Shown here one piece after another: positions 9,973 through 17,423 of a stretch of DNA of 36,750 nt. This stretch comes from Bacillota bacterium (lineage in GTDB: Bacteria; Chloroflexota; Dormibacteria; Dormibacterales; Dormibacteraceae). Both the position numbers and the translations under genes were made by a program. The stretch is taken from contig JAJPKS010000012.1 of assembly GCA_021323605.1 (NCBI GenBank), positions 1 through 36,750 of the forward strand, read 5' to 3'. A model generated the notes under the pieces. It ran no database searches, was not told the DNA's origin, and was given only the letters and a program-made list of their open reading frames with translations. Within the stretch, counting starts at the first letter, position 1. The number at the start of each line of letters is the position of its first letter.

Positions 9973-10092
9973 AGCGGGATCGCGCCCGCGTCGGCGTCGC
10001 CCGCCGGGCCGGCCCGACCGGCTCGCCCGTTCGCGGTCGGGTCCTGGAGAGGTCGGGAGCCGGTCCGGCTGGCCCCCGGGGGCGCGGAGCGG

Positions 10093-10098
10093 TAGGCT
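10093..10098 (+). promoter_or_regulatory. Possible -10 element for secY
   Basis: TAGGCT lies 18 bases before the secY ATG in an otherwise very GC-rich gap. No convincing -35 hexamer is seen 16-18 bases upstream. Weak call, made because the gap also contains a hairpin that could end transcription from the upstream operon. Confidence 0.25.
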
Positions 10099-10116
10099 CA
10101 ATATGGGTTAGGGCAG

Positions 10117-11457
10117 ATGAACCTTCTCGAAGCCATCACCAACGCCTTCCGGCTGCCGGAGCTCCGCAACAAGCTCCTCTTCACGGCGGCGATACTGGTG
10201 ATCTTTCGCCTCTTCGCCAACATCGAGATCCCGGGGGCGAACCAGGCTGCCCTCCAGAGCCTCTTCAACAACCAGCCCATCCTGGGGCTCCTCAACCTCT
10301 TCTCGGGCGGCGGGCTGTCGACCTTCAGCATCGTCGCCATGGGCCTCAACCCCTACATCAACGCCGTGATCATCATGCAGCTGATGACGGTGATCTCCGA
10401 GCGGATCAAGGAGATCTCGCGGGAGGGGGAGCTGGGCCAACGCAAGATCACGCGCTGGAGCCGGTACCTGGCGGTGGCCCTGGCCCTGGGTCAGGCCTAC
10501 GGGTACACGGTGCTCTTCCAGAACAACCCGGGCACTCCGATCCTGCCCCCGGACCTGGACTGGTTCTCGCGGGCGACGATCATGCTCACCATGACCGCGG
10601 GTACGATCCTGGCCATGTGGCTGGGCGAGCTGATCACCGAGTACGGGATCGGGAACGGGGTCTCGCTGATCATCTTCGCCGGCATCATCGGGCGGGGTCC
10701 TCGTACCGTGTACTCGGCCATCGCCGGTCACCTGGGCGGAGGCGGCGGCCTGGCCGACATCCTGCCCTTCGTCGGCCTGGCCGTGATCGCGCTGGTGGCG
10801 GTGGCGTTCGTGATCGAGGTCCAGCAAGCGGTTCGCAAGATCCCCATCCAGTCCGCTCAGCGGCTGACGGGGGGGCGGACCGTGCAGGGACGGCAGAGCT
10901 TCCTGCCCCTCCGGGTCAACCAGGCCGGGGTGATCCCGATCATCTTCGCCATCTCGATCATGACCTTCCCGAACATCGTGTCGAACTACCTGACCGCCGC
11001 CCCGAGCAACTCCTGGTGGCACCAGGCGGCGCTGTGGGTGAACGGCAACTTCGTGCCTGACGGTCCCAACCTGGCCGCCATGATCGTCTACAACGTGCTC
11101 TACTTCCTCTTCATCTTCGGCTTCACGTACTTCTATACGGCCGTGACCTTCGACGTGAACGACGTGGCGGACAACCTGCGCCGTTACTCCAGCTTCATCC
11201 CCGGTATCCGGCCCGGGCGCTCGACCGCCGAGTACCTGGGCGCGGTCATGAACCGCGTCACCTTCGCCGGCGCGATCTTCCTGGGGGTGATCACCGTCGT
11301 CCTGCCGCTGGTGGCGTCCCGTGTCACCAACATCCCTCGTACGGAGATGTACCTCGGCGGGACGGCGCTGCTGATCGTGGTGGGCGTGGCGCTGGACACG
11401 ATGAAGCAGCTCGAGACCCAGCTCGTCATGCGGCAGTATCGGGGGTTCATCAGGTGA
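10117..11457 (+). CDS. secY: Protein translocase subunit SecY
   Basis: Central channel of the SecYEG translocon in the inner membrane. The 446-residue protein has ten expected membrane spans. Clear landmarks are LFRLFANIEIPGAN-type N-terminus after MNLLEAITNAFRLPELRNKLLFT, the plug and second span region with SIVAMGLNPYINAVIIMQLM, ITRWSRYLAVALALGQ, ELITEYGIGNGVSLIIFAGI, the cytosolic loop IQSAQRLTGGRTVQGRQSFLPLRVNQAGVIPIIFA, and the C-terminal FIPGIRPGRSTAEYL. Full-length. Ribosome site is weak (AGGG close to the ATG). Confidence 0.97.
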   Translation: MNLLEAITNAFRLPELRNKLLFTAAILVIFRLFANIEIPGANQAALQSLFNNQPILGLLNLFSGGGLSTFSIVAMGLNPYINAVIIMQLMTVISERIKEISREGELGQRKITRWSRYLAVALALGQAYGYTVLFQNNPGTPILPPDLDWFSRATIMLTMTAGTILAMWLGELITEYGIGNGVSLIIFAGIIGRGPRTVYSAIAGHLGGGGGLADILPFVGLAVIALVAVAFVIEVQQAVRKIPIQSAQRLTGGRTVQGRQSFLPLRVNQAGVIPIIFAISIMTFPNIVSNYLTAAPSNSWWHQAALWVNGNFVPDGPNLAAMIVYNVLYFLFIFGFTYFYTAVTFDVNDVADNLRRYSSFIPGIRPGRSTAEYLGAVMNRVTFAGAIFLGVITVVLPLVASRVTNIPRTEMYLGGTALLIVVGVALDTMKQLETQLVMRQYRGFIR

Positions 11458-11505
11458 CCCCGGTGCGGTCGCCGAACTGACCGGCCGGGATGGTGATCGG
11501 CGTCC

Positions 11506-11548
11506 CGCGGTCGCCGGAAGGTGACTCGGTCCTTCCTCTGCGACCGCG
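11506..11548 (+). other. Extended stem-loop in the secY-adk gap
   Basis: Outer arms CGCGGTCGC (11506-11514) and GCGACCGCG (11540-11548) pair perfectly, and inside them GGAAGG (11516-11521) pairs with CCTTCC (11531-11536), leaving a 1x3 internal loop and a 9-base apical loop. It ends 19 bases before the adk ribosome site AGGAGG (11568-11573). There is no T-run. A terminator, attenuator or protein-bound leader are all possible. Confidence 0.6.
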
Positions 11549-11579
11549 AGCATGGTCTGACTAGGAAAGGAGGGGCAGA

Positions 11580-12266
11580 GTCAAACGCGCGCATCCGCTC
11601 GTACTCACGCTGTTCGGGCCTCCCGGCAGCGGTAAGGGCACCCAGGCCGGCCTGCTCGTCGAGCACTTCGGCATCCCCCAGGTGGCGACCGGGGACCTGC
11701 TGCGCAACGAGGTCAGGGCCGGTACCGAGCTCGGCCGGCGGGCGAAGGTCTACATGGACCGGGGCGAGCTGGTGCCCGACGCGGTCATGCTGGAACTCTT
11801 CCGGCGGCGCCTCGAGCAGCCGGACTGCGAGCGCGGCGTCCTGCTGGACGGCTTCCCTCGCACCGTGGCCCAGGCGCGGGAACTGGACCGCATGCTCGTC
11901 GGCCTCGGCCGGCGCATGGATCACGTGGTCTTCCTGCGAGTGCCGGAGAGCGTGCTGGTGCGACGCCTGGCCGGTCGGCTGACGTGCCCGTCGTGCGGGC
12001 GAACGTACCACGTCGAGCTGGCGCCGCCGAAGGTGAACGCGGTCTGCGACGTGGACGGCACGGCCCTGGTCCAGCGGGAGGATGACCGGCCGGAAACGGC
12101 TCGACGTCGGATCACGGTGTATCTGGAACAGACGTTGCCGGTGCTGGAGCACTATCGGGAGCAGGGCGTGGTCAGCGACGTCGACGGCACCGGCTCGATC
12201 GAGGAGGTGCAGGTGCGCATCCTGGCCGCGATCGAGGCCGGGTGCGCCGCGGGGGACCAGAGGTGA
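11580..12266 (+). CDS. adk: Adenylate kinase; start codon non-standard (GTC)
   Basis: Converts AMP and ATP to two ADP in the cytosol. P-loop GPPGSGKGTQ, AMP-binding region VATGDLLRNEV, GVLLDGFPRTVAQA, and a zinc-type LID with CPSC followed by VCDVDG (Cys3-Asp pattern). The frame opens after a stop at 11562-11564 and holds no ATG, GTG or TTG before the P-loop. A strong AGGAGG is followed after six bases by GTC, given here as the start (228 residues). A GTG at 11682 would remove the P-loop and is not credible. Either a sequence error (GTG read as GTC) or a rare start. Overlaps map by four bases. Confidence 0.85.
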   Translation, partial: VKRAHPLVLTLFGPPGSGKGTQAGLLVEHFGIPQVATGDLLRNEVRAGTELGRRAKVYMDRGELVPDAVMLELFRRRLEQPDCERGVLLDGFPRTVAQARELDRMLVGLGRRMDHVVFLRVPESVLVRRLAGRLTCPSCGRTYHVELAPPKVNAVCDVDGTALVQREDDRPETARRRITVYLEQTLPVLEHYREQGVVSDVDGTGSIEEVQVRILAAIEAGCAAGDQR

Positions 12267-13039
12267 TCAGCCTGAAGACCGACCACGAGATCGAGATGAT
12301 GGCCCGGGCCGGACGGCTCCTGGAGTCCGTCGTCGAGGAGCTGCGCGAGGCCTGCCGGCCGGGGGTTCGAACCATCGAGCTCGATCGCCTGGCCGAGCGA
12401 CGGATCCGGGCCGCCGGCGCGCGTCCGGGCTTCCTCGGCTACCAGGGGTTTCCCAATTCCATCTGCGTCTCCATCAATGACGAGGCCGTGCACGGGATCC
12501 CGGGCCGGCGGCGGATCCAGGAGGGCGATATCGTGAGCCTGGACCTGGGCCTGGTGCTCGACGGCTTCTGGGCCGACATGGGGTGCACGGTCCCGGTGGG
12601 CGCGGTCAGCCCCGAAGCGGAGCGCCTGGTCCGGGTGACGGAGGAGTGCCTGGCCCTCGGCATCGAGCAGGCCCGGCCCGGCAACCGGCTGTACGACATC
12701 TCCGCCGCCGTCCAGCGACACGCGGAACGCCATGGTTACTCGGTGATCCGGCAGTTCGTCGGTCACGGCATCGGACGGCACATGCACGAGGAACCGCAGC
12801 TCCCCAACTTCGGCCAGCCCGGGACGGGCCCGGAGCTGAAGCCGGGCATGACGCTTGCCATCGAGCCGATGATCAACCAGGGGGGGCCGGAGGTCTACGT
12901 GAAGCCGGACGGCTGGACCGTCTGCACCTCGGACGGATCCCTGTCGGCCTACTTCGAGCACACGGTCGCGGTCACCAGGCACGGCCCCCGGGTGCTGACC
13001 AGCTCGACCGGTTCGATGCGGATGCGGGCGGCCGTCTGA
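12263..13039 (+). CDS. map: Type I methionine aminopeptidase
   Basis: Removes the initiator methionine from nascent proteins. The five metal ligands are recognisable: two Asp in SLDLGLVLDGFWADMG, His in QFVGHGIGRHMHEEP, Glu in TLAIEPMINQG and Glu in YFEHTVAVT. 258 residues, normal for the short type I form with no N-terminal zinc domain. The GTG overlapping the adk stop (GTGA) was chosen; an in-frame GTG seven codons earlier is possible. In most relatives infA follows; here a 242-base non-coding gap does. Confidence 0.96.
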   Translation: MISLKTDHEIEMMARAGRLLESVVEELREACRPGVRTIELDRLAERRIRAAGARPGFLGYQGFPNSICVSINDEAVHGIPGRRRIQEGDIVSLDLGLVLDGFWADMGCTVPVGAVSPEAERLVRVTEECLALGIEQARPGNRLYDISAAVQRHAERHGYSVIRQFVGHGIGRHMHEEPQLPNFGQPGTGPELKPGMTLAIEPMINQGGPEVYVKPDGWTVCTSDGSLSAYFEHTVAVTRHGPRVLTSSTGSMRMRAAV

Positions 13040-13281
13040 GGTACGGGGACGACCGGCGGGAGGGAGTCGGCTCGGTTGTTGTAGAATGACGGCTCGTACC
13101 CCGGCTCTCCGTGCCCGTCGGAGGGCCGATCGTGGGGGACGGCTGGCCGCGCCCACGACGGGAGGTACAGCCAGGTTCCTCGCCCACATCGCCGCTCGGT
13201 CCCCGCATCGCCCGGTGTGTGAGGGGTGATCGTCGGAGCCGAGGAGCCGTTACGCGAGGAAGGATGACGGAAGCTGTTGAG
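13040..13281 (+). promoter_or_regulatory. Structured leader upstream of rpmJ; infA absent
   Basis: This 242-base gap sits where infA is usually found, but no reading frame in it resembles IF-1. It contains a possible -10 (TAGAAT, 13082-13087) without a good -35. Downstream come a 10-bp stem with one G-U pair (13102-13111 with 13119-13128, 7-base loop) and a 7-bp stem TCGTGGG/CCCACGA (13130-13136 with 13152-13158). Transcripts from this point would have a leader of nearly 190 bases before rpmJ, a size suited to ribosomal-protein feedback control. The promoter is uncertain; the inverted repeats are seen directly. Confidence 0.45.
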
Positions 13282-13395
13282 ATGAAGGTTCGTCCATCGG
13301 TCAAGAGGATGTGTCCGAAGTGCAAGGTGATTCGGCGCGAGGGCGTCGTACGCGTGATCTGCGCCAATCCCAAGCACAAGCAGAGGCAGGGATAG
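13282..13395 (+). CDS. rpmJ: 50S ribosomal protein L36, zinc type
   Basis: Smallest ribosomal protein, 37 residues: [21 protein letters not shown], with the zinc site CPKC, a third Cys in [10 protein letters not shown] and the following His. The ATG at 13282 gives the exact family N-terminus and has GGAAG eight bases upstream. An in-frame ATG six codons earlier touches an AGGAAGG directly and has no usable spacer. Three bases before rpsM. Confidence 0.97.
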   Translation: MKVRPSVKRMCPKCKVIRREGVVRVICANPKHKQRQG

Positions 13396-13398
13396 GTC

Positions 13399-13791
13399 GT
13401 GGCGCGCATCGCCGGGGTCGACGTCCCCAACGACAAGCGGGTCGTGATCGCGCTGACCTACGTCCATGGCATCGGACGAGCCACATCCGAGAGGCTGCTG
13501 CGGATGGCCAACCTGAACCCCGACGCCCGGGTCAAGGACCTGGCCGACGACGAGCTGACCCGGCTGCGGCAGCTCATCGATCGCCTTGCCGCCGACAAGG
13601 AGATCCTGATCGAGGGGGACCTGCGCCGCGAGGTGGCCATGAACATCAAGCGGCTGCAGGAGATCGGTTGCTACCGCGGCCTGCGACACCGTCGCGGCCT
13701 GCCGGTGCGCGGCCAGCGGACCCGGACCAACGCTCGTGCCCGGCGGGGTCCGCGTCGCCCCGTCGCCGGTCGCAAGAAGCGAGGCAAGTGA
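13399..13791 (+). CDS. rpsM: 30S ribosomal protein S13
   Basis: 30S head protein of the B1 bridge. GTG start giving [26 protein letters not shown], then [54 protein letters not shown]. 130 residues, slightly longer than usual. Unlike the tight spacing elsewhere, 154 bases separate it from rpsK; that gap has two strong hairpins and a small open frame starting on the last base of the rpsM stop. Confidence 0.97.
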   Translation: MARIAGVDVPNDKRVVIALTYVHGIGRATSERLLRMANLNPDARVKDLADDELTRLRQLIDRLAADKEILIEGDLRREVAMNIKRLQEIGCYRGLRHRRGLPVRGQRTRTNARARRGPRRPVAGRKKRGK

Positions 13792-13934
13792 TGGCACCGG
13801 TCGGCATCGCCGGAGCACACCGGACCGGTGTGGATCGTCCGGGCGTCCGGCACCATCGCCCGGACGCGCGCGGCGCTCGTGGGGAGGAGACCGGTGCCTC
13901 CCCCGCCCGGTCCTCGGTGGTCGAGGGCGAGTAG
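13791..13934 (+). CDS. Hypothetical 47-residue small protein (uncertain)
   Basis: An ATG frame sharing one base with the rpsM stop (TGATG), the same coupling seen at rpsN-rpsH and rplQ-rplM, and ending 11 bases before rpsK. The product is [17 protein letters not shown] followed by an Arg/Gly/His-rich middle and the acidic end SSVVEGE. No recognised domain, no membrane segment. The same stretch is full of strong inverted repeats, which could equally mean it is a non-coding RNA structure and the frame is chance. Confidence 0.3.
   Translation: MAPVGIAGAHRTGVDRPGVRHHRPDARGARGEETGASPARSSVVEGE
13816..13866 (+). other. Two inverted repeats in the rpsM-rpsK gap
   Basis: First, CACACCGG and CCGGTGTG separated by one base (13816-13832), able to form a 6-bp stem with a 5-base loop. 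Second, CGTCCGGGCG (13836-13845) and CGCCCGGACG (13857-13866), a perfect 10-bp stem with an 11-base loop. No T-run follows either. They lie upstream of rpsK, in the operon that in E. coli and B. subtilis is controlled by S4, so an RNA control element is possible but not shown. Confidence 0.55.
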
Positions 13935-13945
13935 GGGAAACGAGC

Positions 13946-14344
13946 ATGGGTAAGCAGAAGAAAAAGAACACCCGCACCCGACGCCGTGAGCGCAAGAACG
14001 TGGCCGTGGGCCAGGCGCACATCCAGAGCACGTTCAACAACACGATCATCTCGATCAGCGACCTCCAGGGCAACGTCATCACCTGGGGCTCGGCCGGCTC
14101 CCAGGGCTTCAAGGGCAGTCGGAAGTCCACCCCCTACGCTGCGCAGGTCACGGCCGAGGCCGCTGCCCGTCGGGCCATGGAGCACGGTATGCGGTCGATC
14201 GAGGTGTTCGTGAAGGGTCCGGGGGCCGGCCGGGAGGCGGCCATCCGTGCCTTGCAGGCGGCGGGGCTGGAGGTCACCGCCATCACGGACGTAACGCCCA
14301 TCCCCCACAACGGCTGTCGTCCGCCCAAGCGGCGGCGGGTGTGA
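13946..14344 (+). CDS. rpsK: 30S ribosomal protein S11
   Basis: 30S platform protein at the E site. The ATG giving [18 protein letters not shown] has a GGGGAAA ribosome site. The body reads [79 protein letters not shown] and ends [16 protein letters not shown]. 132 residues, normal. A 117-base gap follows, less GC-rich than its surroundings at its start. Confidence 0.97.
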   Translation: MGKQKKKNTRTRRRERKNVAVGQAHIQSTFNNTIISISDLQGNVITWGSAGSQGFKGSRKSTPYAAQVTAEAAARRAMEHGMRSIEVFVKGPGAGREAAIRALQAAGLEVTAITDVTPIPHNGCRPPKRRRV

Positions 14345-14377
14345 GATTGAATTTGAAGATTGAGATGAGGAGGGTGG

Positions 14378-14416
14378 ACCGGCCGGGCAGGGATTGGGTA
14401 CGTCCCGCTGACCGGT
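14378..14416 (+). other. Imperfect stem-loop in the rpsK-rpsD gap
   Basis: ACCGG (14378-14382) can pair with CCGGT (14412-14416), and inside it GC-A-GGGA (14387-14393) with TCCCGC (14403-14408), leaving a 9-base loop. It precedes the rpsD ribosome site AAGGAG (about 14445-14450). In other bacteria S4 binds RNA structures in this operon; whether this one does is inference. Confidence 0.35.
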
Positions 14417-14461
14417 GGGGGTCGGGAATGATGCATGGACGACAAGGAGTTCAACTGAACG

Positions 14462-15088
14462 TTGGCTAACTACCACGGTCCGGTCTGTCGATTCTGCCGT
14501 CGTGAGGGCGCCAAGCTCTTCTTGAAAGGGGAGCGCTGTTACACGCCCAAGTGCGCGATCGAGCGGCGGGCGGTGCCGCCTGGCCAGCATGGGCAGGCGC
14601 GCCGTCGCAAGACCTCCGATTACGGCCTGCAGCTGCGGGCCAAGCAGAAGGCGCGCCGGACCTACGGCCTGCTCGAGAAGCAGTTTCGCAACTACTTCGA
14701 GATGGCCGAACGGGAGCCGGGGGTGACCGGCCTCAACCTGCTCCGGCACCTGGAGCTGCGCCTGGACAACGTGGTCTATCGCCTGGGTCTGGCCGCCTCC
14801 CGCAAGCAGGCCCGTCAGCTGGTATCGCACCGGCATTTCACGGTGAACGGCCGGACGGTCAACATCCCCTCCTTCCAGGTCAAGCCGGGCGACGAGATTC
14901 GGACCCGCGAGCCGGCGAGCCCGGTGATCTCGGTGGCGCTGGAGTCGTCCCGGGTCCGCACCGTGCCCTCCTGGCTCGCCCTGAACGAGGCCGAGCGCTC
15001 CGGCAGAGTGCTCGCTCTGCCGGAGCGAGACGAGATGGAGTCGGGGGTCGAAGAGCAGCTGATCGTGGAGTTCTACTCCCGTCGATGA
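14462..15088 (+). CDS. rpsD: 30S ribosomal protein S4, zinc type
   Basis: Assembly-initiating 30S protein and, in model bacteria, translational repressor of its own operon. TTG start giving [15 protein letters not shown]; the zinc site is CRFC plus CYTPKC, the four-Cys form. Then [22 protein letters not shown] and the S4 RNA-binding domain [34 protein letters not shown]. 208 residues, normal, ending [12 protein letters not shown]. Twenty-four bases before rpoA. Confidence 0.97.
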   Translation: MANYHGPVCRFCRREGAKLFLKGERCYTPKCAIERRAVPPGQHGQARRRKTSDYGLQLRAKQKARRTYGLLEKQFRNYFEMAEREPGVTGLNLLRHLELRLDNVVYRLGLAASRKQARQLVSHRHFTVNGRTVNIPSFQVKPGDEIRTREPASPVISVALESSRVRTVPSWLALNEAERSGRVLALPERDEMESGVEEQLIVEFYSRR

Positions 15089-15112
15089 GGATCCCCAGGA
15101 GGTTGCGGTTCC

Positions 15113-16078
15113 TTGGCCATTGACACCAGACTGGTCGTGAGCCCGGCGGTTCGGAAGATCGCCGGGGACGAGACCTACGGGAAGTTCGAGATCGAGCCGC
15201 TCGAGCCGGGCTTCGGCACGACGCTCGGTAACACGCTACGGCGGGTGCTCCTCAGCTCCCTCTGGGGGGCTGCGGTCACGTCGATCCAGATCGAGGGGGT
15301 TGCCCACGAGTTCACGTCCATCGCCCACGTCAAGGAGGACGTGACCGAGATCATCCTCAACTTGAAGCAGCTGCGCTTGAAGAGCTTCACCGAGGATCCG
15401 GTCACCCTCACTCTGGACGTGAAGGGACCGGCCGAGGTCCGCGCCGCCGACATCCAGACGCCGGCGGATGTGGAGATCGTCAACCCCGACCTCTACATCT
15501 GCACCATCGCCGACAAGGGTCATCTGCGCATGGAGCTGACGGCCGAGCGCGGCAAGGGATATGTACCCGCGGAGCGGAACAAGCGGGAGGGTCAGCCCAT
15601 CGGGGTGATTCCAATCGATGCCGTGTTCTCCCCGGTGGTCAAGGCCAACTTCCTGGTCGAGAAGACGCGCGTCGGGCAGGCCACGGATTACGACCGGCTG
15701 AACCTGGAGGTCTGGACCGACGGGACCATCACGCCCGAGGAGGCCGTGAGCGGTGCCGCCATGCTCTTCACCCAGCACCTGGAGCTGTTCGTCCGCTTCG
15801 GCGAGAGCATCCGGGAGGAGGAGGAGGGCCACGGGCTGCAGCCGTCCGGCGCCAATCGCATCGATCAGATCCCGATCGAGGAACTGGACCTCTCGGTGCG
15901 GGCCTTCAATTGCCTGAAGGCCAACGACATCACCACCGTCGGGCAGCTCCTGACGAAGAAGGAAGACGAGCTGCTGAGCCTGCGCAACTTCGGTCGAAAG
16001 TCGCTGGACGAGATCAAGGAGAAGCTGGTCGAGAAAGGCTTCGTGGAGCCCGACCAGATGGAGACGGTCTTCCGGTAG
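15113..16078 (+). CDS. rpoA: DNA-directed RNA polymerase subunit alpha
   Basis: Alpha forms the dimer platform of RNA polymerase and its C-terminal domain contacts promoters and activators. TTG start with AGGAGG upstream. The N-terminal domain shows FEIEPLEPGFGTTLGNTLRRVLLSSLWGAAVTSI and HEFTSIAHVKEDVTEIILNLKQL. The C-terminal domain has IDQIPIEELDLSVRAFNCLKANDITTVGQLL and LRNFGRKSLDEIKEKL. 321 residues, full length. Four bases before rplQ. Confidence 0.98.
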   Translation: MAIDTRLVVSPAVRKIAGDETYGKFEIEPLEPGFGTTLGNTLRRVLLSSLWGAAVTSIQIEGVAHEFTSIAHVKEDVTEIILNLKQLRLKSFTEDPVTLTLDVKGPAEVRAADIQTPADVEIVNPDLYICTIADKGHLRMELTAERGKGYVPAERNKREGQPIGVIPIDAVFSPVVKANFLVEKTRVGQATDYDRLNLEVWTDGTITPEEAVSGAAMLFTQHLELFVRFGESIREEEEGHGLQPSGANRIDQIPIEELDLSVRAFNCLKANDITTVGQLLTKKEDELLSLRNFGRKSLDEIKEKLVEKGFVEPDQMETVFR

Positions 16079-16082
16079 GACG

Positions 16083-16436
16083 ATGAGGCACCTCAAGAGC
16101 GGCCGTCACTTCAACCGCGACACCGACGCCCGGAAGGCGTTGCTGCGCAACCTCTGCACGGCGCTGCTGGAGCATGGGCGGATCACGACCACCGAGGCGC
16201 GAGCCAAGGAGCTCCGGCGGCGGGTCGAGCGGCTGATCACCGAGGCCAAGGCGGACGATGTCGCCGCCCGCCGGCGGGTCGCGCGCGAGATCTCGAATCC
16301 GGAGGTGGCCGACCGGTTGTTCCGCACCGTGATGCCCAGACTCCGGGAGCGGCCGGGCGGCTACACCCGCATCATCCGTAAGGGCCCGCGGCTCGGGGAT
16401 GCCGCGCCCATGGTCGTCATCGAACTGGTGAACTGA
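16083..16436 (+). CDS. rplQ: 50S ribosomal protein L17
   Basis: Protein at the bottom of the 50S subunit near the tunnel exit. MRHLKSGRHFNRDTDARKALLRNLCTALLEHGRITTTEARAKELRR is the standard start, and YTRIIRKGPRLGDAAPMVVIELV the standard end. 117 residues, normal. Its stop shares a base with the rplM start (TGATG). Confidence 0.98.
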   Translation: MRHLKSGRHFNRDTDARKALLRNLCTALLEHGRITTTEARAKELRRRVERLITEAKADDVAARRRVAREISNPEVADRLFRTVMPRLRERPGGYTRIIRKGPRLGDAAPMVVIELVN

Positions 16437-16903
16437 TGGTCGCGAAAACGAAGACCTGGACGGCCAGGAAGGAGGACCTGAGGAGCGATTGGTACGTGGT
16501 CGACGCCACCGGCCTGCCTCTCGGCCGACTGGCGAGCAATGTCGCCAGGATCCTCAGGGGCAAGCACAAGCCGATCTATACGCCGCACCTGAACACGGGC
16601 GATCACGTGATCGTTGTCAACGCCGAGCGTGTGCTCGTCACCGGCCGCAAACTCGACCACAAGGTGTACACGCGGTACACGGGTTATCCGGGTGGACTCC
16701 GCACCCGGACGCTGCGTCAGCAGCGAGATCTCGACCCCACCTTCCCCGTCTACCACGCGGTGCGGGGGATGTTGCAGAAGAACCGGTTGGGCCGTGACAT
16801 GCTGCGCCGGCTCCGCGTCTACGCGGGTCCTGAGCACCATCACCAGGCCCAGCGTCCGACCCGGATCACCTTCAACGAGAAGGGGGACATCCAGATTGGC
16901 TGA
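16436..16903 (+). CDS. rplM: 50S ribosomal protein L13
   Basis: Early-assembly 50S protein. Motifs: [68 protein letters not shown], and [34 protein letters not shown]. 155 residues, about ten more than usual at the C-terminus. It overlaps rpsI by eight bases. Confidence 0.97.
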   Translation: MVAKTKTWTARKEDLRSDWYVVDATGLPLGRLASNVARILRGKHKPIYTPHLNTGDHVIVVNAERVLVTGRKLDHKVYTRYTGYPGGLRTRTLRQQRDLDPTFPVYHAVRGMLQKNRLGRDMLRRLRVYAGPEHHHQAQRPTRITFNEKGDIQIG

Positions 16904-17306
16904 GGAGCAGGAGCAGCCGCAGCGGATCTACCGGGCGGTCGGCCGGCGGAAGACCGCCATCGCCCGCGTTCGTCTCGTCCCCGGCGAGGGCCGGTACGTC
17001 ATCAACGACAAGGATCCGCTGCACTATCTCGGTGTGCGCCGCCTGGAGAACGCGGTGCGTCAGCCCCTCAGGCTGGTGGATGGCGTGCGTCGCTTCGACG
17101 TGAGCGTCAAGGTGGAGGGTGGCGGCGTGACCGGCCAGGCGGGCGCCATCGCCCAGGGCCTTGCCCGGGCCCTGATCCAGCACGATCCCGAGCTGCGTCC
17201 GGTGCTGAAACGGGCCGGTCTCCTGACCCGCGATGCGCGCATGAAGGAGCGCAAGAAGTACGGCCTGAAGCGCGCTCGCAAGGCCCCGCAGTACACCAAG
17301 CGCTGA
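16896..17306 (+). CDS. rpsI: 30S ribosomal protein S9
   Basis: 30S head protein whose basic tail reaches the P site. TTG start within the end of rplM giving [26 protein letters not shown]. Then [40 protein letters not shown], and the end [20 protein letters not shown] with the invariant terminal Lys-Arg. 136 residues, normal. Last ribosomal gene of this block, followed by a palindrome. Confidence 0.97.
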   Translation: MAEEQEQPQRIYRAVGRRKTAIARVRLVPGEGRYVINDKDPLHYLGVRRLENAVRQPLRLVDGVRRFDVSVKVEGGGVTGQAGAIAQGLARALIQHDPELRPVLKRAGLLTRDARMKERKKYGLKRARKAPQYTKR

Positions 17307-17320
17307 GCCGGTGACCGTGG

Positions 17321-17344
17321 CCGGCGCGGGCATGCCCGCGCCGG
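17321..17344 (+). terminator. Perfect palindrome after rpsI, possible U-less terminator
   Basis: A 24-base perfect palindrome starting 14 bases after the rpsI stop; as RNA it forms a 10-bp stem CCGGCGCGGG/CCCGCGCCGG with a CATG loop. No T-run follows. Its place at the end of the ribosomal operon favours a terminator, but it could be a DNA operator for truA. Confidence 0.55.
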
Positions 17345-17423
17345 GGGACCAAGAGCACGGCGTTCGCGACCGTGAGACAGCGGGCGACGAGGAGGGACCG
17401 GTGATCGCCGTTGGAGGTCTCGC

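Noticed and set aside
11521-11982. GTG frame running through the start of adk in another phase
   Set aside because: It crosses the P-loop codons out of phase and has no recognisable domain. It does not rescue the missing adk start without a frameshift.
13040-13281. A degenerate infA
   Set aside because: Reading the gap in the forward frames gives no segment like the IF-1 OB fold.
14365-14469. 34-residue ATG frame between rpsK and rpsD
   Set aside because: No domain and it overlaps the rpsD start. The stretch is better explained as a gap with a stem-loop.
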